From Thiomicrospira pelophila DSM 1534 (GTDB taxonomy: Bacteria; Pseudomonadota; Gammaproteobacteria; Thiomicrospirales; Thiomicrospiraceae), in NCBI RefSeq assembly GCF_000711195.1, contig NZ_JOMR01000001.1, positions 1,178,001-1,242,000 of the forward strand: a stretch of DNA of 64,000 nt, read 5' to 3'. Shown one piece after another: positions 45,548 to 55,086 of this stretch. Below the pieces are notes generated by a model. The model searched no databases and had not been told where the DNA came from. It was given only the letters and a program-made list of their open reading frames with translations. A program made the translations under genes and the position numbers. Numbering within the stretch: the first letter of the stretch is position 1; the number at the start of each line of letters is the position of its first letter.

Positions 45548-46592
45548 CTTGAGACTCCATACGTCGCTCAGTCGCTTGTTGAACCAAAGCATAAGCTTGC
45601 TGCAATACTTCTATTCCCACGCCCGGTTTAAAGGCATTTTCTGATAAGTGCCGACGCCATAAGCGTCCACCCGGTTGACCGTGAAATAATCCCATCATAT
45701 GTCGGCTAACATGGTTGACACGACCGCCAGACGAAAGATGCGCTTCTATATAAGGATACATACTCTCTAGTACTGTTTCTCGCGTCTTGATGGCATGCTC
45801 ATCGCCATAATATAACGCGTCCACCTCGGCCAATAAATAAGGTTGTTCATACACCGCGCGCCCCAACATCACCCCGTCAACAGCTGGTAACTGACTGTAG
45901 GATTCAAGATGCACCAGGCCTGCTTGCGGAGTGGCAATCCCACCATTTATCATGACTTCGAGCGCCGGGAAGGCTTTTTTTACTTCATGTACCCAATCAT
46001 AATTTAGCGGAGGCACGTCTCGGTTTTGCTTGGGGGATAAACCTTGTAGCCAAGCCTTGCGTGCATGAATAATCACCCCATCCACCTGCGCTTCGACCAG
46101 GCCTCCGATGAAGGATAATAAGGTGTCTAGGTCTTCTTGGTCATCAATTCCAACACGACATTTGACCGTCACTGGAATGGACACAGCTGATTTCATTGCG
46201 GCCACAGAGTCGGCGACTAACTTAGGGTGTGCCATTAAGCACGCGCCAATTAGGTTGTTTTGCACTCGATCACTCGGGCAACCTACGTTTAAATTAATCG
46301 AGTTATAGCCCCACTCTTCACCTAACTTAGCACAATGCGCTAAGTCAGCCGGTTCACTGCCGCCTAGCTGCAATACAACAGGGGCATCCTGCTCATCGTG
46401 ACCTAAAAAACGCGGTAGATTTTTGCCATAAATAATCGCACCAGTCGTTACCATTTCGGAATACAACCAGGCCTGGTGACTGAGTTTACGATGAAAAACA
46501 CGACAGTGACGATCGGTCCAGTCCATCATGGGAGCAACGGCAAATCGATGCGGGCTGATATTTGAAGACATTGAGTTAAAAGATTTGTTCAC
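45534..46592 (-). CDS. dusA: tRNA-dihydrouridine synthase A
   Basis: The 352-residue protein is DusA: FAVAPMMDWTDRHCRVFHR near the N terminus, LNVGCPSDRVQNNLIGACLM with the catalytic Cys, VKCRVGIDD, and NGGIATPQAG. It reduces uridines at positions 20/20a of tRNA using FMN and NADPH. The final end overlaps xseA. The first ATG at 46592 or one at 46571 could be used. One palindrome (46466-46477) is read as HQAW, and a nearby one-off CCAGGCCTGC lies at 45914. Confidence 0.96.
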   Translation of the reverse strand: MNKSFNSMSSNISPHRFAVAPMMDWTDRHCRVFHRKLSHQAWLYSEMVTTGAIIYGKNLPRFLGHDEQDAPVVLQLGGSEPADLAHCAKLGEEWGYNSINLNVGCPSDRVQNNLIGACLMAHPKLVADSVAAMKSAVSIPVTVKCRVGIDDQEDLDTLLSFIGGLVEAQVDGVIIHARKAWLQGLSPKQNRDVPPLNYDWVHEVKKAFPALEVMINGGIATPQAGLVHLESYSQLPAVDGVMLGRAVYEQPYLLAEVDALYYGDEHAIKTRETVLESMYPYIEAHLSSGGRVNHVSRHMMGLFHGQPGGRLWRRHLSENAFKPGVGIEVLQQAYALVQQATERRMESQDAIP

Positions 46593-46701
46593 AGGTCACT
46601 TTAAGTCGTGTAATTAAAGACTGAGATTATCCATTAAGATGCATTAACATGCAATTCTGAGCCCTACTTGTTGACAGACAGTGTGATTAAATTGGTTTGA
46701 T

Positions 46702-46730
46702 TTGGACTTTTACGCGTTTCATTGTAGTAT
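46702..46730 (+). promoter_or_regulatory. Probable promoter of the parvulin gene
   Basis: TTGGAC (46702-46707) and TAGTAT (46725-46730) are separated by 17 bases, about 67 bases before the start codon. Confidence 0.45.
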
Positions 46731-46796
46731 TACGCGCTCGAATAGCGTGCAATAAATTCACGCTGACATTGACCCCTAAGACATAAGGAAATAACT

Positions 46797-47081
46797 ATGG
46801 CACAGCGCGCATCAGCTCGTCACCTATTGGTTGAAACCGAACAACAATGTTTAGACTTAAAAAAGCAAATTGAAGACGGCGCCGACTTTGCCGACATCGC
46901 CAAGCAACACTCAAGCTGCCCATCGGCCGCTCAAGGTGGAGAGCTAGGTGAATTTGGCCCAGGTATGATGGTTCCTGAATTCGACAAGGTCGTATTTAGT
47001 GCGCCGGTTAATACGGTACAAGGCCCAGTTCAAACTCAGTTTGGCTATCACTTGCTAGAAGTCACCAGCCGTACAGAATAA
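46797..47081 (+). CDS. ppiC: Small parvulin-type peptidyl-prolyl isomerase
   Basis: The 94-residue protein is a stand-alone parvulin domain: ARHLLVETEQQ, FADIAKQHSSCPSAAQGGELGEFGPGMMVPEF and VQTQFGYHLLEVTSR. It matches E. coli PpiC in size (93 residues) and lacks a signal peptide, so it is cytoplasmic. Such enzymes speed cis-trans isomerisation at proline. AAGGAAATA precedes the ATG. rlmA follows 12 bases later. Confidence 0.93.
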   Translation: MAQRASARHLLVETEQQCLDLKKQIEDGADFADIAKQHSSCPSAAQGGELGEFGPGMMVPEFDKVVFSAPVNTVQGPVQTQFGYHLLEVTSRTE

Positions 47082-47093
47082 GTCAGCTTAACT

Positions 47094-47915
47094 ATGTATC
47101 GTTGCCCACTTTGTCAACACCCGCTTGAGCAAGATGGGCAACAATGGCGCTGTGATTTAGGTCACAGCTTTGACATTGCCAAACAAGGCTATGTTAACCT
47201 CCTGCCCGTTCAAAACAAACGTTCAAAATCCCCTGGCGACAATGCCGATATGATGCGAGCCCGTCGAGATTTTCTCAATGCCGGCTTTTATCAGCCATTA
47301 TCTGACCAACTAAACCAGTTGTTTATGGATCACCTTGGCACCATTCCAACACCACAAATTTTGGATTTAGGCTGTGGCGAAGGCTATTATAGTGCCCGAC
47401 TTCAAGCCGCCCTGCGTCAACAAACAGCGTCCCAAGTCTGGGGATTAGACATATCCAAAGATGCGATTCGTTATGCGGCGAAACGAGACAAACACATTCA
47501 ATTTTGTGTCGCGAGTGCCTATGATTTACCTTTTCCCGACCAATCCTTTGATGGTTTAATGCGAATTTACGCACCCTCTTTAGCCTCAGAAATTTTCCGT
47601 GTTACCAGGCCTGGTGGTTGGTTAATCACCGTACAGCCCGCAGCCAATCATTTAATCCAATTAAAACAAGCCATTTATAGTCAGCCGTTAGCGCATGATG
47701 AAACCCCTGAGTCGGTTCAAGGCTTTGCACTGATCAATCAGCATAAACTTAGCTACGACATGACACTTGATACCGAAACCGACCGTCTGAACTTGCTTAA
47801 CATGACGCCATTTGGTTGGAAGCTTAATCCTGAGCAAAAACAAAACCTATCGCAATCACTGGTTAAAGTGAAAGCGGACTTCTTAATTAACGTTCAGCAA
47901 AAAACCAATAATTAA
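47094..47915 (+). CDS. rlmA: 23S rRNA (guanine-N1)-methyltransferase RlmA
   Basis: The 273-residue protein has the RlmA zinc site (Cys4, Cys7, Cys20, His24), YVNLLPVQNKRSKSPGDNADM, and SAM motif I ILDLGCGEGYY. It methylates G745 (E. coli numbering) in 23S rRNA helix 35. The conserved TRPGG loop after motif III is made by an iterated palindrome (47604-47615), as in ubiG. The gene is 12 bases after ppiC. Confidence 0.93.
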   Translation: MYRCPLCQHPLEQDGQQWRCDLGHSFDIAKQGYVNLLPVQNKRSKSPGDNADMMRARRDFLNAGFYQPLSDQLNQLFMDHLGTIPTPQILDLGCGEGYYSARLQAALRQQTASQVWGLDISKDAIRYAAKRDKHIQFCVASAYDLPFPDQSFDGLMRIYAPSLASEIFRVTRPGGWLITVQPAANHLIQLKQAIYSQPLAHDETPESVQGFALINQHKLSYDMTLDTETDRLNLLNMTPFGWKLNPEQKQNLSQSLVKVKADFLINVQQKTNN

Positions 47916-47940
47916 GTAAATACTGACATTTAGCCCATCC

Positions 47941-47952
47941 GCCAGGCCTGGT
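47941..47952. repeat. CCAGGCCTGG iterated palindrome (intergenic)
   Basis: Exact 10-bp core at 47942-47951 (a G replaces the outer A) between rlmA and relA, about 64 bases before the relA start. Confidence 0.95.
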
Positions 47953-48014
47953 GGCTCCTTTTAAAGTTCAAATCTGTTAGCATATTGGCTTAATTTAATG
48001 ATAGAACGTATAAG

Positions 48015-50177
48015 ATGACGCCTGAACTCGACTTAGCTCAACGTTTGTTTCCCAAGCGTAATCCCGATCAGTTTTCGACTGAGTTATTACAAGCCTGTAA
48101 ATTGGCATTGGAATCGCAATATCTACCCGAACGTCGTTTAATATCGAGCTTAGAAGCCATGGATGTGTTGCTCAGCTTAAATCTTGACGACGACACATAC
48201 ATTGCGACCTTAATCAGCGACCTGAATTTAGAGCCGCTTTACACCATTGCCGACTTTGAGACCAAGTTTGGAAAAAATACCGCCAAACTGGTTGAAGGCA
48301 TTCGTCGCTTAAACAATTTTAAAGAGTTTGATGTGAATGCCCATGGCGACGAAATTCAAACCGAGCGTTTGCGTCAAATGCTGCTCGCTATGACCTCCGA
48401 CATTCGTATTATGGTGGTCAAACTGGGTTATCGCGTGGCCCGCTTGCGACACTTAAAAGTAGAAGATGAAAGCACACGCCGCTTAATTGCCGAAGAAACC
48501 CAGCTGATTTTTGCCCCACTCGCCAACCGCTTGGGGATGGCTCAACTTAAATGGGAACTGGAAGATTTATCTTTTCGTTACCTCCATCCCGATACCTATA
48601 AAGCCATTGCCAAGCAACTCGCCGATAAACGCACCGAGCGTGAAAACTACATTCACGATTTAACCGTTACGCTGAAATCGTTACTAGATAACGAAGATTT
48701 GATCGCCGAAGTTTCCGGTCGCCCCAAACATATTTATAGTATCTGGAAAAAGATGTCGAAAAAGCAGGTGGATTTGGACGAACTCTATGATCTGCGCGCA
48801 TTGCGTATTTATGTGCAAAACGTGTCCGACTGTTATCGGGCTTTAAGCTTGGTTCACAGTAAATGGAATTTCATTCGTGATGAATTTGATGACTACATTG
48901 CCACCCCAAAAGAAAATGGCTATCAGTCGATTCATACCGTCATTATTGGCCCGCAAGGCAAAACGGTTGAAATTCAAATCCGGACTTACGACATGCATCA
49001 ACATGCCGAACACGGTATTGCTGCGCATTGGAAATATAAAGAAGGCGGCAAAGGCCATGATGTAAACCTAGAGGCTAGTATTAACAGCATGCGCCAACTG
49101 CTTGAAAACCGGTCAGATTCCGAAGTTTTCAACGAAATTAGTATGGAACTGCAAAGCCAAAACATTTATGTATTAACGCCCAGCAATCAGATCATCACTC
49201 TACCGCAAGACGCGACGCCGCTCGACTTTGCTTATGCCATCCATACCGATTTAGGTCACAGCTGTCGAGGCGCTAAGTTAAACGGCAAAATTATTCCATT
49301 AACCTATGCGTTAAAAACCGGCGACCGAGTAGAAATCTTATCCATTAAGCACGGCGAACCCAATCGAAACTGGCTCAACCCAAACTTGGGTTACATCAAA
49401 ACCAGCCGTGCTCGTACTCGTATTAAAAACTGGTTTAATAAACGCAACAAAGACGCCAATATTGAATCTGGCGAACAATTATTTCAACGTGAAATTAAAC
49501 GCTTAAATGCCCGCCAAATCACGGCAAAAACCATCGCTGAACACTTTCACCTAGAGGCCGAAAAAGACTTCTTTGAAGCTTTGGGAAAAGGCCAATTAAA
49601 TGAACGTCAGCTTTTAAATGCAATTCAAAAGCGTATTCAACCTAATTTAAAAGCCAAACAGGCTTTACCACCTCAACCCGCTAGCCTTCCAACCGAAGAA
49701 ATTCAGCCGTTTGTAGTCGGCGCACCCAATTTACGTACACAACTTGCGCCCTGCTGTGAACCCAAACCAGGCGATCAAATTACGGGGTTTGTCACACGTG
49801 GACGTGGCATCACGATTCACCGTGTGGATTGCGCGAACATATTGAATTTATCTGATAGTGATAAACAGCGTTTAATTGATGTGCGCTGGAGCAATCAATC
49901 CGACCAGCAACATATCTTTATGATGACCTTGCATATTTTAGCTTTTGATCGCAAAGGCTTATTGCGCGATGTAATGGCTAAGTTAACGGAGTTTGATGTC
50001 AACTTAGTTCGTTCAGATACTCAAACCGATCGTCAGGAACGCACAGTAGATATGCAAATGGAACTCGAAATTAGTGAATCGACCGACTTAGGTCAGCTAC
50101 TGGATCAATTAGAAGCCCTGCCAAATATTGAAGAAGTCAGTATTGAGCAGCATGAGGTGACGGATGCGCTCGATTAG
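48015..50177 (+). CDS. relA: (p)ppGpp synthetase RelA
   Basis: The 720-residue protein has the RelA/SpoT order: an HD-like domain (about 20-190), synthetase (RPKHIYSIWKKM, DLRALRIYV, YIATPKENGYQSIHT), TGS (VLTPSNQIITLPQDATPLDFAYA), a zinc-finger/helical region (LAPCCEPKPGDQITGFVTRGRG) and a C-terminal ACT domain. The HD motif is lost: where hydrolases have HD, this has Ser-Asp (residues 68-69, ATLISDLN). So it should only make (p)ppGpp in response to starved ribosomes. No SpoT is in the window. The stop overlaps the next gene by 14 bases. Confidence 0.95.
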   Translation: MTPELDLAQRLFPKRNPDQFSTELLQACKLALESQYLPERRLISSLEAMDVLLSLNLDDDTYIATLISDLNLEPLYTIADFETKFGKNTAKLVEGIRRLNNFKEFDVNAHGDEIQTERLRQMLLAMTSDIRIMVVKLGYRVARLRHLKVEDESTRRLIAEETQLIFAPLANRLGMAQLKWELEDLSFRYLHPDTYKAIAKQLADKRTERENYIHDLTVTLKSLLDNEDLIAEVSGRPKHIYSIWKKMSKKQVDLDELYDLRALRIYVQNVSDCYRALSLVHSKWNFIRDEFDDYIATPKENGYQSIHTVIIGPQGKTVEIQIRTYDMHQHAEHGIAAHWKYKEGGKGHDVNLEASINSMRQLLENRSDSEVFNEISMELQSQNIYVLTPSNQIITLPQDATPLDFAYAIHTDLGHSCRGAKLNGKIIPLTYALKTGDRVEILSIKHGEPNRNWLNPNLGYIKTSRARTRIKNWFNKRNKDANIESGEQLFQREIKRLNARQITAKTIAEHFHLEAEKDFFEALGKGQLNERQLLNAIQKRIQPNLKAKQALPPQPASLPTEEIQPFVVGAPNLRTQLAPCCEPKPGDQITGFVTRGRGITIHRVDCANILNLSDSDKQRLIDVRWSNQSDQQHIFMMTLHILAFDRKGLLRDVMAKLTEFDVNLVRSDTQTDRQERTVDMQMELEISESTDLGQLLDQLEALPNIEEVSIEQHEVTDALD

Positions 50178-50697
50178 ATTAGGTATCTTAAAAGGCATTC
50201 GCGCAATCAAATACAGCCGTTGGTTAAATGAAAAATTTCCGGGACTAAAAAACCGCGATCTCTGGCGTGGCGACCGCAATACTTTTGCCAAAGCCGGTTT
50301 TGTCGGCGTATTTTGCGCCTTTATTCCCATGCCTTTGCAAATGCCGCTCGCGGCGATTTTTTCCTACTACGCAAAAGCCAACATTCCGTTGGCGGTCGCC
50401 CTCGCTTGGATCACCAATCCGCTCACCATGTGGCCAATTTGGAGTTTTGGATATATTGTGGGGGCTCGCCTATTAGATAGGCCGACAGTTCGAAATATTG
50501 AAGTCACGGATGGGGTCGGTGTTTGGGGTTGGATGATCGAAGTATTGCCGCAAATCTGGATACCCCTTTGGTTCGGCAATATTTTTACCGGCACACTATT
50601 GGGTACTGTCTTATATTTAGCGATTCGCTTTATGCGCTTGCCGCGTATTCAATGGCGAAAAGCCAAGCCAAAACAATCTAAACCGAACACCAAATAG
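50164..50697 (+). CDS. DUF2062 family membrane protein
   Basis: The 177-residue protein has the DUF2062 pattern: a basic N terminus, then FAKAGFVGVFCAFIPMPLQMPLAA, and LAWITNPLTMWPIWSFGYIVG, with three or four membrane helices and a lysine-rich tail. Its role is unknown. It overlaps relA by 14 bases and is probably translated with it. Confidence 0.88.
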   Translation: MRSIRLGILKGIRAIKYSRWLNEKFPGLKNRDLWRGDRNTFAKAGFVGVFCAFIPMPLQMPLAAIFSYYAKANIPLAVALAWITNPLTMWPIWSFGYIVGARLLDRPTVRNIEVTDGVGVWGWMIEVLPQIWIPLWFGNIFTGTLLGTVLYLAIRFMRLPRIQWRKAKPKQSKPNTK

Positions 50698-50726
50698 CTT
50701 TGTAAGCTTAATAAATTAAAGCCGTT

Positions 50727-51422
50727 CTAAGCTCCTAAATAAGCTGCTTGATCAATATATACCCAGGTTTGTTGATCCGATGCTAATTGATTAATGGGTA
50801 AAGGCTGCTGATTTAACCAAGCTGTCACTGCTGCATGCTTGCCAACACCGCTAATGAGTTTAAGCATCACGTGCGTATTAGCTAAACGTTGATAACTTAA
50901 ACTCACTCTTTCTGAAGGTGGTTTAGGTGAGTTATTGACTCCGATCACATCGGCACTTTCCAGCAAATTATCGTGACCAGGAAACAGACTTGCGGTATGA
51001 CCGTCTTCTCCCATGCCCAACATTACCAAATCAAACGGCCCTACCGATGCTAAGGTTTGATTATATAAGGCAACAGCACGCTCCAGTCCAAGTTCGACAG
51101 GAATGATCTTAATATTATCAGCCGGGATAGGCACGGACGACAACCAGGCCTGGTGCAAAGCCGAGCTGTTACGCTCTGGATCATCCAGCGGCAATACACG
51201 CTCATCACCCATATAAATAAACCATTTCGACCAGGCCTGGTGCTTTTGTTCGCGTAACAACTCGTAGCAACGATTAGGTGTGGTGCCACCTGCCGTGACC
51301 AGATGAAACGCGCCTCTTTGCGCAATCGCCTGCTCTGCGGTTTTTATAATCAACTTAACCGCCTGTTGAGCCAGACTTTCGGCCTCATCAAATAACAACC
51401 AACCCTCGGGTAAATCACTCAT
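50727..51422 (-). CDS. pgl: 6-phosphogluconolactonase
   Basis: The 231-residue protein is of the DevB/SOL type: [32 protein letters not shown], and [16 protein letters not shown]. It hydrolyses 6-phosphogluconolactone in the oxidative pentose phosphate path. The frame is open to 51467, but the ATG at 51422, overlapping the zwf stop region by 8 bases, fits the family start. Two palindromes 87 bases apart (51143-51154 and 51230-51241) both encode HQAW. Confidence 0.93.
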   Translation of the reverse strand: MSDLPEGWLLFDEAESLAQQAVKLIIKTAEQAIAQRGAFHLVTAGGTTPNRCYELLREQKHQAWSKWFIYMGDERVLPLDDPERNSSALHQAWLSSVPIPADNIKIIPVELGLERAVALYNQTLASVGPFDLVMLGMGEDGHTASLFPGHDNLLESADVIGVNNSPKPPSERVSLSYQRLANTHVMLKLISGVGKHAAVTAWLNQQPLPINQLASDQQTWVYIDQAAYLGA

Positions 51423-52896
51423 GTTCAGGTTCCAAAGAATAACGCCAAGTTTGACCAGCTTGATCAAACAGTTTCACCGAATCTTTTGGCCCCCAACTCC
51501 CTGACGCATAAGTATCAATATAGCCACGCTCACTTGACCAAGCCTGTAACACCGGGTCCACCACTTTCCAGGCGGCTTTAACTTCGTCGTAACGTAAAAA
51601 TAATGAACGATCGCCCTTGATCACATCCAGCAACAAGTCCTCATAAGCATCACTTCTCAAGCTTCCTGGTTCGTGCATAAAGGCATCGAGGCTTATTTGC
51701 TGAGTATTAATTTCCAAGCCGGGTTTTTTAGCCGTCATTTCAATCCGAATCGTTTCTTCAGGCTGAATCCCAAACACCAACCAATTTGGATCCATCTTTT
51801 TGACCTGCGAATCGCGAAAGAATTGTTTCGGCGGATGTTTAAAACAGATTGAAATAAGTGTCTGATTTTTTGGCATATTCTTACCCGTTTGTACATAAAA
51901 CGGAACGCCTGCCCAGCGCCAATTTTCGATATACAATTTTAAAGCCGCATAGGTTTCGGTAACACTATCCGCAGAGACACCTGGCTCATCTAAATAAGAT
52001 ACCGCCGGCTTGCCTTCAACTTCGCCCGCTGCGTATTGCGCGCGATAAGCTTGTGCATTAACCGAACTTTTGGCAATGGGGCGTATAGATTTTAGTAATT
52101 TCACCTTCTCATCGCGTAAAGCTTCCGCTTCAATTGAAGCCGGTGGCTCCATCGCAATCAGCGCGAGCAATTGCAATAAATGGCTTTGAATCATGTCGCG
52201 TAATGCGCCACTACCATCGTAGTAACCGGCGCGCTGGCCAATGGGCTTGGCTTCGGCATGAGTGATTTGGATATGATCAATATAGTTGCGGTTCCAAAGC
52301 GGCTCCATCAGCAAGTTCGCAAATCGAAATACCAATAAATTCTGTACCATGCCTTTGCCTAGGTAATGGTCAATTCGATACATCTGACTTTCATCAAGTT
52401 GCTTATTGAGTTGAATTTGAAGACTTTTTGCACTGTCGACATCATAACCAAACGGCTTTTCAAAGATCACCCGCTTCCAGCCATTCTGCTCATTCAGTAA
52501 TTTAGTTTTACCTAGATTTTCGACCACTTGGGCAAAGTCTTTTGGGCTAATAGACAGATAGAACGCCATATTTTTTGAAAACTGGTTGGACTCAAAATAA
52601 CTCGCTAAGCGCTCAAAGCTTTCAAGATCATCAATATCGGCTTTAAAATAATCCAATCGCTGACTAAACTTTTCAAACAAGTCATCTTTGATGCCACCGC
52701 GTGCCAATGGGAAGATCGCCTCACGCGAGGCTTTAACCCAATCTTCTCGTTGCCAATCACGCCGACCAATGGCGACGATTTTGACCCCTTCATCTAAACG
52801 CCCGACTTCTTCCAAGTGGTAGAACGCGGGTAGCAATTTGCTAAGCGATAGATTGCCAGTCGCGCCAAAAATCACATAAGTGCAATGCGTGGTCAT
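51415..52896 (-). CDS. zwf: Glucose-6-phosphate 1-dehydrogenase
   Basis: The protein of about 493 residues is Zwf: the N-terminal [22 protein letters not shown], and the substrate site [15 protein letters not shown]. It oxidises glucose-6-phosphate with NADP. The ATG at 52896 has GAGG 7 bases upstream, inside the end of gnd; an alternative GTG at 52902 overlaps the gnd stop. gnd-zwf-pgl are tightly joined in one operon. Confidence 0.96.
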   Translation of the reverse strand: MTTHCTYVIFGATGNLSLSKLLPAFYHLEEVGRLDEGVKIVAIGRRDWQREDWVKASREAIFPLARGGIKDDLFEKFSQRLDYFKADIDDLESFERLASYFESNQFSKNMAFYLSISPKDFAQVVENLGKTKLLNEQNGWKRVIFEKPFGYDVDSAKSLQIQLNKQLDESQMYRIDHYLGKGMVQNLLVFRFANLLMEPLWNRNYIDHIQITHAEAKPIGQRAGYYDGSGALRDMIQSHLLQLLALIAMEPPASIEAEALRDEKVKLLKSIRPIAKSSVNAQAYRAQYAAGEVEGKPAVSYLDEPGVSADSVTETYAALKLYIENWRWAGVPFYVQTGKNMPKNQTLISICFKHPPKQFFRDSQVKKMDPNWLVFGIQPEETIRIEMTAKKPGLEINTQQISLDAFMHEPGSLRSDAYEDLLLDVIKGDRSLFLRYDEVKAAWKVVDPVLQAWSSERGYIDTYASGSWGPKDSVKLFDQAGQTWRYSLEPEHE

Positions 52897-52898
52897 AA

Positions 52899-54347
52899 TC
52901 ACACCTCGTAGGTGCTAGAACGGATATTTCCGCCTGAACCTACCCAATCAGTATGGAACCATTCCCCACGTGGACGATCAACACGTTCATAAGTATGTGC
53001 GCCAAAATAATCACGCTGCGCCTGAATCAGATTGGCCGACACCTGTTCACTGCGATAACCGTCGAAAAAAGCCAGTGCCGAGCTTAAGGCGGGCGTTGGG
53101 ATCGAGTTTTGTACGCCAAAAATCACCGCATGACGCCAATTAGATTCGGCTTCTTTAATCGCTTGTTCAAAAAATGGCGCTTGTAATAGATTCGCGAGAT
53201 CCAGCTGTTTATCAAATGCGCTTTTTATTTCGCCCAAAAACCGACTGCGGATAATACAGCCGCCTCGCCACATTAAAGCGATACCGCCATAGTTAAGCGG
53301 CCATTTAAACTCGCTAGCGGCCTGCGCCATCAACATATAGCCTTGGGTGTAAGAAATGATTTTAGCGGCGTATAAGCCGTCGTGAATCGCCTGTAACATC
53401 ACCTCACGCTCAACCTCAACGGTGGGTAAGGTTCGAGGATAAATTTTAGCGGCCTGCAGTCGTTCATTTTTTAACGCCGATAAGCAACGCGCATACACAG
53501 ACTCAGTAATTAATGTGAGCGGAATCCCCATTTCAAGTGAGCTTATTCCGGTCCATTTACCTGTACCTTTTTGACCGGCCGCATCTAAAATCTTATCCAC
53601 CAAAGGCTCACCGTCTGTATCTTTAAAACTTAAAATATCAGCGGTAATTTCAATTAAATACGAATCCAATACGCCACGATTCCATTCTTTAAAGACTTCG
53701 TGACATTCGTCCGCGCTCATCCCTAAGCCTTCACGCATAAGTTGATAAGCCTCTGAGATTAGCTGCATGTCGCCATATTCAATACCGTTGTGCACCATTT
53801 TGACGTAATGACCCGCGCCTTCTGGCCCCACCCATTCACAACACGCGTCGCCATCCGACTGGGCGGCAATCGCTTGAAATATGGGTTTAACAAAAGGCCA
53901 AGCTTCTGGATGACCGCCTGGCATAATCGACGGCCCAAAACGCGCGCCCTCTTCACCACCAGATACGCCTGTACCAATAAAGTACAAGCCTTTGTTACCC
54001 AGTTCACGTGTCCGACGTGTCGAGTCAGTGTAGAGCGAATTGCCGCCATCAATAATGATATCGCCCGCATCTAATAAGGGGGTCAGCTGATCTATAAAGT
54101 CGTCGACCACCGAACCGGCTTTTACCATCAACATAATTTTTCGCGGTTTAGACAGGGAATTGACCAAATCGGTTAGAGTTTCGGCCGCTTGAATGCTTTT
54201 GCCTTTTGCCGAGCCGTCTATAAAAGTCTGGGTTTTATCAAATGAACGATTATAAACCGTGACCTTAAAACCATGGTCGGCCATATTTAAGACTAAATTT
54301 TGCCCCATAACCGCCAGGCCGATTAAGGCCATATCCGCTTGAAACAT
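52899..54347 (-). CDS. gnd: 6-phosphogluconate dehydrogenase, decarboxylating
   Basis: The 482-residue protein is Gnd: [15 protein letters not shown] with the NADP fold, [36 protein letters not shown] with the catalytic lysine, and the C-terminal GGCIIRS. It makes ribulose-5-phosphate and CO2. It leads the gnd-zwf-pgl operon, with AAAGGAAAC upstream and a promoter at 54372-54400. Confidence 0.97.
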   Translation of the reverse strand: MFQADMALIGLAVMGQNLVLNMADHGFKVTVYNRSFDKTQTFIDGSAKGKSIQAAETLTDLVNSLSKPRKIMLMVKAGSVVDDFIDQLTPLLDAGDIIIDGGNSLYTDSTRRTRELGNKGLYFIGTGVSGGEEGARFGPSIMPGGHPEAWPFVKPIFQAIAAQSDGDACCEWVGPEGAGHYVKMVHNGIEYGDMQLISEAYQLMREGLGMSADECHEVFKEWNRGVLDSYLIEITADILSFKDTDGEPLVDKILDAAGQKGTGKWTGISSLEMGIPLTLITESVYARCLSALKNERLQAAKIYPRTLPTVEVEREVMLQAIHDGLYAAKIISYTQGYMLMAQAASEFKWPLNYGGIALMWRGGCIIRSRFLGEIKSAFDKQLDLANLLQAPFFEQAIKEAESNWRHAVIFGVQNSIPTPALSSALAFFDGYRSEQVSANLIQAQRDYFGAHTYERVDRPRGEWFHTDWVGSGGNIRSSTYEV

Positions 54348-54371
54348 ATTACGTTTCCTTTGTATGCGTTG

Positions 54372-54400
54372 AGCATAGTTTTGATGATATGTAATGACAA
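54372..54400 (-). promoter_or_regulatory. Promoter of gnd-zwf-pgl
   Basis: On the minus strand TTGTCA and TATGCT are 17 bases apart, ending about 25 bases before the gnd start. Confidence 0.6.
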
Positions 54401-54518
54401 ATTAGAAAACGAGCTTAACTTTAAAATAACCAATAACGGAAGGAAATCAACCTTGACTGAACGTCATTCTGTTAATAAATGTACCATAAGATTTGGGAAA
54501 TTAAAGCCGTAGAAATGA

Positions 54519-54554
54519 AAAAGCCCGAGTAAACTGAGTTTACTCGGGCTTTTA
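54519..54554 (-). terminator. Terminator of the tRNA operon
   Basis: AAAAGCCCGAGTAAACT pairs with its complement around a tiny loop, with A and T runs at the outer ends. It lies just after the last tRNA on the minus strand. Confidence 0.85.
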
Positions 54555-54558
54555 GTGT

Positions 54559-54634
54559 TGGCGTCCCGTAGGGGAGTCGAACCCCTGTTACCGCCGTGAA
54601 AGGGCAGTGTCCTAGGCCTCTAGACGAACGGGAC
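54559..54634 (-). tRNA. tRNA-Glu (anticodon TTC)
   Basis: Seventy-six bases with full cloverleaf, acceptor GTCCCGT, anticodon loop CCTTTCA giving TTC, T-loop GTTCGACTC, and encoded CCA end. It is the same sequence as the copy at 54801-54876. Confidence 0.97.
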
Positions 54635-54722
54635 GTATTTGTATTCCATGCTAAGCATGGATTAGGTCAAACTGAATAGGGTTTATTACAAACCAGCCTA
54701 GGCTATTCAATTCAACAAAATT

Positions 54723-54798
<76 letters not shown>

Positions 54799-54800
54799 AA

Positions 54801-54876
54801 TGGCGTCCCGTAGGGGAGTCGAACCCCTGTTACCGCCGTGAAAGGGCAGTGTCCTAGGCCTCTAGACGAACGGGAC
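54801..54876 (-). tRNA. tRNA-Glu (anticodon TTC), second copy
   Basis: Identical to the copy at 54559-54634, with encoded CCA. The duplicate lies two bases from the glycine tRNA. Confidence 0.97.
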
Positions 54877-54903
54877 AAATTTTTGTATCAAACTTGGGGT
54901 TAT

Positions 54904-54979
<76 letters not shown>

Positions 54980-54997
54980 TCAAGCTGATAGCGGCGT

Positions 54998-55025
54998 ATT
55001 ATAAAGACTCCACCGCCAGCGTCAA
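54998..55025 (-). promoter_or_regulatory. Promoter of the tRNA operon
   Basis: On the minus strand TTGACG and a perfect TATAAT are 16 bases apart and end 18 bases before tRNA-Ala. The spacer is GC-rich (CTGGCGGTGG), as in stringently controlled stable RNA promoters. Confidence 0.8.
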
Positions 55026-55086
55026 GCGGTTTTTAGTAAAAACAGCAAAAAAACTTTTCGATCAGACCGGCATTTGCGCCCTACTC

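Noticed and set aside
45914-46107. Near-palindromes in dusA (CCAGGCCTGC, CCAGGCCTCC)
   Set aside because: They miss one or two bases of the exact core, so they are not counted; they may be decayed or nascent copies.
54605-54625. AGGCCT inside the tRNA-Glu genes as a member of the palindrome family
   Set aside because: The flanks are CCTAGGCCTCTAG, part of the normal tRNA D-arm, and do not match CCAGGCCTGG.
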